This document shows positions 6,600-9,914 of a stretch of 9,914 nt of DNA, one piece after another. Both the position numbers and the translations under genes were made by a program. The stretch lies in the NCBI GenBank assembly GCA_964506325.1, contig CAZDLO010000125.1:1-9914 (forward strand), written 5' to 3'. This DNA comes from CAINVV01 sp964506325. Lineage in GTDB: Bacteria > Bacteroidota > Bacteroidia > Bacteroidales > Prolixibacteraceae. The notes under the pieces are model-generated. The model ran no database searches and was not told the origin of the DNA. It was given only the letters and a program-made list of their open reading frames with translations. Positions within the stretch are counted from its first letter, which is position 1; the number at the start of each line of letters is the position of its first letter.

Positions 6600-9500
6600 C
6601 TACCTGCCAGTTCCTGCGGGGTCTTCGACCCTTATACTCCACTCTTCAAAGTTTACTGTATATTGCTTCTGATCGGGAGCACCGGCAGCGAGTCCGAGGT
6701 CAATGGCCTTATTGATACCCGGGATATCGTTGGTTTTGCGCTGGATGATCCATTTTTTTCCGTCCAGGCTGACGTACCCGGCAAATTTGTCGCCATGGCG
6801 CTCAAGCCTTATCCATATGGGTGTCGGTGAATTTTCCGGCAGGTTTTCACTGGATGCCCTGTGCATGCAACCGTTTCCGAATTCATCGTATTCGATGCCC
6901 GCGCGGCCCGGTGTGCTGAACATCAGCACAGAACCCTTGCTGCCCCTGTCCACGTCAAAGCTTTTGCTGATGTCGTTCCGGACGAACAGCCCTGAACGGT
7001 ACCACTCACTGGTCCTGTTCCCGAAAGAGGCAATTTTAACTGTGGCAACAAAATCACCGGCCAGCTGTTTGAGGTACACGGTGCCATAGGCATCTTCAGC
7101 ATGGTAGAAATCCCAGCCGCTCGCCTTGACAGTATAGCTGTTCTTTTCCTGGTCGAAGGTGATTACGGCAGGTTTTGCCTTGGGAGAGATATAGGTATAG
7201 AGTTTTTCCTTGCGCAAGTCAAGATTTTTCGATTTCAGTACCTTAAGAGTCAGTTCATCACTGTTTTCAATCCTGACGGGATGGTCTCCTGCTGTGGGGG
7301 CAATACGGAAGGATACATTTACAGACTCGCCGGCTTTCAGGTTCAGCGGACTGCTTTTGATCTCCAGTCCATCCAGTATAAGTCCGGCCTTTTTACTGAC
7401 CGCCTGACTAAGCAGGTTGGTAGCCTTGGCGGTGACAGTCACACTGTCTCCTTCGAGAATTCTCGCTTCAGTCAGTTTGATGTCGTCAAACAGCATGGCA
7501 GGCTTCTCCCCTGCCACAGCCACAACAGCCGGCAAGGTTTCCCCGATGGAGATCTCCTGCTTGCCGGGGTTGTTCACCCGAAGGTCGAACTCAACGGTGG
7601 CGGTGTTGTTCCTGATAACAGGGAATGGCTTACTCATGACAACTTTCCGGTTTACATACAGGCTGACGGTGGCAACACCTGAACTGCCCGAATTCTTCAC
7701 ATCCGCCCAAACTTTTACAAGGGAACCGCTTTTGACCTCACCGCTGACAGGTTTGCCGTTCAGTGTGACGCGCAGGTTGGAACATTCAAATTCAGGTTCA
7801 CCCTCAATGATCTGCTCCGGAGCGTTCAGCGGAGGCTGAATCATAAAATTGTCCGAATAGTTGTTGTCGACAAGGTAAGTGCCGCAGGTTTTCATTTCTC
7901 CCTGTTCGATGTCGTAGTAAATATTGTTGGTCACGGACCAGTTGCTCGACATGTTGTCGAACCAGAATGCGACATTGTCGCTGAAAAAGCCCTGGTGTAC
8001 CCGGTGGATGATATTGTTACGGACGCTGGAATTATAGGTCATTCCGGTGACCACGATCACGCCTGCATCATCCGCATCGTTCTGCACATCGAAAAAATGG
8101 TTGTACTCAACCACGCAATCGCTGGTGATGTTGCCTTCCAGTCCGCCCGCGCCGCAATCAATGGTATAGGGCCTTCCCGACCTGGTGAAATAATTCCGTG
8201 AGATGGTGGTGTGGTTGGTCCCTCCCACTCCCAGAGTGATCCCGCCGCCATATCCGCATTCGGAAAAAATATTCCGGGTGATGGTGGTTGCCCGTGTTAC
8301 CTGGATCAGCTTTCCGTTTTTCATGTCGCCGGTACTGCTTACTCCGAGGGCGCCCTGCTCGAGCCCGTCGAAAGTATTTTCAAAAATGCGGGTATTGACG
8401 CATCCCAGTCCGATACTCATCCCCACACCTCCGCAGGCCCTGAGTTCAGATTTGGCAAATTCACAATCGCTGGCAAACTGGTAGGTTATGGCAATGCAGC
8501 CCGGAGTCGGATCGTAATAATGGGGATAATTCCTGAAATTCTCCTTGGCACCTTCAAACCTCAGTCCGTAGAACCGCAGGTTGCGGACCGGCTTTTCCTC
8601 GTCACCCACCACCTTCAGGAGGTTGACAGTCTGAGGCACAGCAAGCGCCATTTTGTTCGGATCATCATTCCCTTCCATGGGGATGTAACTGATGGTTTTG
8701 CTGTTCTTGTCAAAATACCATTCGCCGGGAGCATCCAGGAGCTCCCTGATATTTTCGATCCAGTAGCGCGGAGGAACAACCAGGAGTCCGTTGTTGGTGC
8801 CGTCCGGACCATTTTCAGGTACACGGAGATAGGCAATTTTCTTTTTTTCATCTATCCTTTCTATGGAATTGTAGGCAGTACGCCAGCGGAGCAGGATACA
8901 GATCCTGTTGTCCTGCATATCCTTCCAGTTCTTCACATCACCCGGCTTATAGGGTATTTCGGAGGTGGAACCCGGGGTTTGCCTCAGGGTGAAATAACCC
9001 TGGTTGGGAATTCTCGCCAGTACCTGTTTCTTTCCGTTTGCTATCAGGGTCATTACGGTGTCGCCTTTCCAGGGAGCCACCCACACATTCCCCTCCTTTA
9101 CCCAGCCTTTGACTGGTGCAGCACCGGAGATGACAGGCTTCTCACCAGGATAGGCGGCGTAGGTCACATAGTTGTCGCGCAGGTGATGCCATTCAAAAGC
9201 CCCGGAAGGAAGGTTGGTTTCGACCCGCTCGCCTCCGTCAGCTGGGGTGAAAATCAAAGGTTCGGCAAGGGTATAATAGCCCTCACGTATAAAAACCACA
9301 ATATCCTTTCCCTTGCCGAATTCGTGGTAGGTCCCGACATACCGGGCATCAATCGCCTTTCCCTTCGGCTGGTATACTTTAGACTTGAGTTCGCGGACTG
9401 CCATCTTGGCCCTGGCAATGGAGGCAAACGGGCCATCTGTTTTGGAGCCGTTGGGTTCGGCAAGGGTACCCGACCAGCTGTCATTTCCAACGGGGGAAAC

Positions 9501-9686
9501 GAAAAAATCACCCTTGGCAGTAGCGGCATCGAAAGGCTGCCACAGCTCACTGCGCAGGAGCTTTCCATCACGCTGACCAGCAGGATTTTGAGCTGAAACA
9601 ACGAAAGTTGATGAATACAGAATAATGATCCCGTAAGCTGTCAGATTCATGACCATACGTTTGGCGGCAGAGAAAAAAGAATGCAT
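6600..9686 (-). CDS. Exported multidomain right-handed beta-helix protein, putative GH141-like glycosidase
   Basis: With the start at 9686 this is a 1028-residue exported protein. Residues 1-32 form a signal peptide (K9-R10, hydrophobic run to about 30, cut after VSA). Residues about 60-610 are a right-handed parallel beta-helix that opens with FFVSPVGNDSWSG (61-73), followed by VFIREGYYTLAEPL, YAAYPGEKPVISGA and many NN/NxF turns. These features resemble CAZy family GH141 (alpha-L-fucosidase and xylanase members known), but I cannot place its catalytic acids, so activity is unproven. Two beta-sandwich segments resembling CARDB/Ig-like modules follow (about 637-720 and 735-825). A C-terminal concanavalin-like/DUF1349-type domain (about 840-1018) contains YRSGLFVRND and WIRLERHGDKFAGYVS; such domains often bind carbohydrate. 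The 28 residues encoded before 9686 are discarded because they overlap the promoter. A strong terminator follows the stop, so the gene is probably monocistronic. It converges on the VWA gene. Confidence 0.78.
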   Translation of the reverse strand: MHSFFSAAKRMVMNLTAYGIIILYSSTFVVSAQNPAGQRDGKLLRSELWQPFDAATAKGDFFVSPVGNDSWSGTLAEPNGSKTDGPFASIARAKMAVRELKSKVYQPKGKAIDARYVGTYHEFGKGKDIVVFIREGYYTLAEPLIFTPADGGERVETNLPSGAFEWHHLRDNYVTYAAYPGEKPVISGAAPVKGWVKEGNVWVAPWKGDTVMTLIANGKKQVLARIPNQGYFTLRQTPGSTSEIPYKPGDVKNWKDMQDNRICILLRWRTAYNSIERIDEKKKIAYLRVPENGPDGTNNGLLVVPPRYWIENIRELLDAPGEWYFDKNSKTISYIPMEGNDDPNKMALAVPQTVNLLKVVGDEEKPVRNLRFYGLRFEGAKENFRNYPHYYDPTPGCIAITYQFASDCEFAKSELRACGGVGMSIGLGCVNTRIFENTFDGLEQGALGVSSTGDMKNGKLIQVTRATTITRNIFSECGYGGGITLGVGGTNHTTISRNYFTRSGRPYTIDCGAGGLEGNITSDCVVEYNHFFDVQNDADDAGVIVVTGMTYNSSVRNNIIHRVHQGFFSDNVAFWFDNMSSNWSVTNNIYYDIEQGEMKTCGTYLVDNNYSDNFMIQPPLNAPEQIIEGEPEFECSNLRVTLNGKPVSGEVKSGSLVKVWADVKNSGSSGVATVSLYVNRKVVMSKPFPVIRNNTATVEFDLRVNNPGKQEISIGETLPAVVAVAGEKPAMLFDDIKLTEARILEGDSVTVTAKATNLLSQAVSKKAGLILDGLEIKSSPLNLKAGESVNVSFRIAPTAGDHPVRIENSDELTLKVLKSKNLDLRKEKLYTYISPKAKPAVITFDQEKNSYTVKASGWDFYHAEDAYGTVYLKQLAGDFVATVKIASFGNRTSEWYRSGLFVRNDISKSFDVDRGSKGSVLMFSTPGRAGIEYDEFGNGCMHRASSENLPENSPTPIWIRLERHGDKFAGYVSLDGKKWIIQRKTNDIPGINKAIDLGLAAGAPDQKQYTVNFEEWSIRVEDPAGTGR

Positions 9687-9736
9687 AGTTATTGAATGAT
9701 TTGGATGAATGGTAGTGTTAACAGTCAGTGCTTTTC

Positions 9737-9770
9737 CAAAGATAGGAATTTTGGCGAAAGTGTAATGCAA
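9737..9770 (-). promoter_or_regulatory. Bacteroidota-type promoter of the beta-helix gene
   Basis: On the minus strand TATCTTTG (complement of 9737-9744) is a perfect TAnnTTTG -7 element. A TTG at 9768-9770 could be the -33 element, but the 23-bp spacer is longer than usual. Transcription should start near 9730, giving a leader of about 44 nt to the ATG at 9686. The upstream in-frame ATG at 9770 would lie before the transcription start, which supports the shorter protein. The spacer contains the half-site TTACACTT (minus strand), which resembles one arm of the operators at 4665 and 4716. Confidence 0.65.
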
Positions 9771-9861
9771 GAGTTAGGAGTTATGAGTTATGAATTAGGA
9801 ATTAGGAGTTATGAATTAGGAGTTATGAGTTATGAGTTATGAATTATGAGTTATGAATTAT
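9771..9861. repeat. Tandem array of thirteen 7-bp repeats (GARTTAK)
   Basis: The 91 bp split exactly into thirteen heptamers with no insertions. The variants are GAGTTAT, GAATTAG, GAATTAT and one GAGTTAG; the units differ only at positions 3 (G/A) and 7 (T/G). The array directly abuts the -33 side of the promoter of the leftward beta-helix gene. Heptanucleotide arrays of this sort are prone to copy-number change by slippage. Here a change would alter the DNA upstream of the promoter but not the -33/-7 spacing or the reading frame. Any effect on expression is inference. Confidence 0.9.
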
Positions 9862-9914
9862 GCGAATTAAGGGTTGAAAATACAAACAATATATGCAGCC
9901 GCGAGCCTTCCAAA
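9862..9914. other. Short flank beyond the repeat array
   Basis: These 53 bases begin with a decayed continuation of the heptamer (GCGAATTAAGGG) and then become unrelated sequence up to the window edge. I see no gene, promoter or hairpin here. Confidence 0.5.

Noticed and set aside
6308..6715. 135-codon plus-strand open frame over the intergenic repeats
   Set aside because: Its sequence is mainly the translated repeats and the terminator, and it runs into the 3' end of the opposite gene.
7101..7682. 193-codon plus-strand open frame
   Set aside because: Also antisense to the beta-helix gene's C-terminal sandwich modules, with no recognisable motif.
8211..9596. 461-codon plus-strand open frame opposite the beta-helix gene
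   Set aside because: It lies wholly antisense to a gene with clear signal peptide and domain motifs, its translation resembles no family, and it has no promoter. It is explained by the codon usage of the real gene.
9771..9861. Heptamer array considered as a CRISPR array
   Set aside because: There are no spacers; the 7-bp units are directly contiguous.

Overview
The window looks like chromosomal DNA from a Bacteroidota bacterium, probably a free-living or gut glycan degrader of the Bacteroidales/Marinilabiliales type. Three things point there. Two genes have the TAnnTTTG-type -7 promoter element typical of the phylum. Start codons sit behind AT-rich leaders without clear Shine-Dalgarno sequences. 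The gene content is secreted right-handed parallel beta-helix glycosidases plus a NUDIX-type transcription regulator. Placement below phylum is inference.

Layout, left to right. Positions 1-450 hold no convincing gene, but do hold a GC-rich hairpin and two inverted repeats, one of them a LacI-like palindrome just ahead of the first gene. Positions 451-4458 hold two co-directional genes 42 nt apart: an exported family GH120 beta-xylosidase-like protein with both catalytic acids in place, and a DUF2264 (GH154-like) protein with no signal peptide. Positions 4665-4741 are a compact control region with a Bacteroidota promoter and two copies of a 19-bp palindromic site exactly 51 bp apart. It precedes a NUDIX/winged-helix regulator (4742-5494) and a stand-alone von Willebrand A protein with a full MIDAS (5542-6180). 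Positions 6181-6599 are non-coding, with three degenerate ~35-bp repeats and a strong terminator reading leftward. Positions 6600-9686 (minus strand) encode a large exported beta-helix protein with GH141-like features and C-terminal beta-sandwich modules. Its promoter lies directly next to a perfect-period array of thirteen 7-bp repeats (9771-9861).

How the parts may fit: the two outer units look like glycan breakdown, probably of pentose-containing plant or algal polysaccharide. Between them sits a NUDIX-regulator/VWA pair, which could be a pentose-sensing regulator of the AraR/XylR type or an NAD/ADP-ribose-sensing regulator of the NrtR type. The twin operators make autoregulation very likely. 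No SusC/SusD pair, transporter or isomerase is visible, so a complete utilisation locus cannot be claimed from this window alone.
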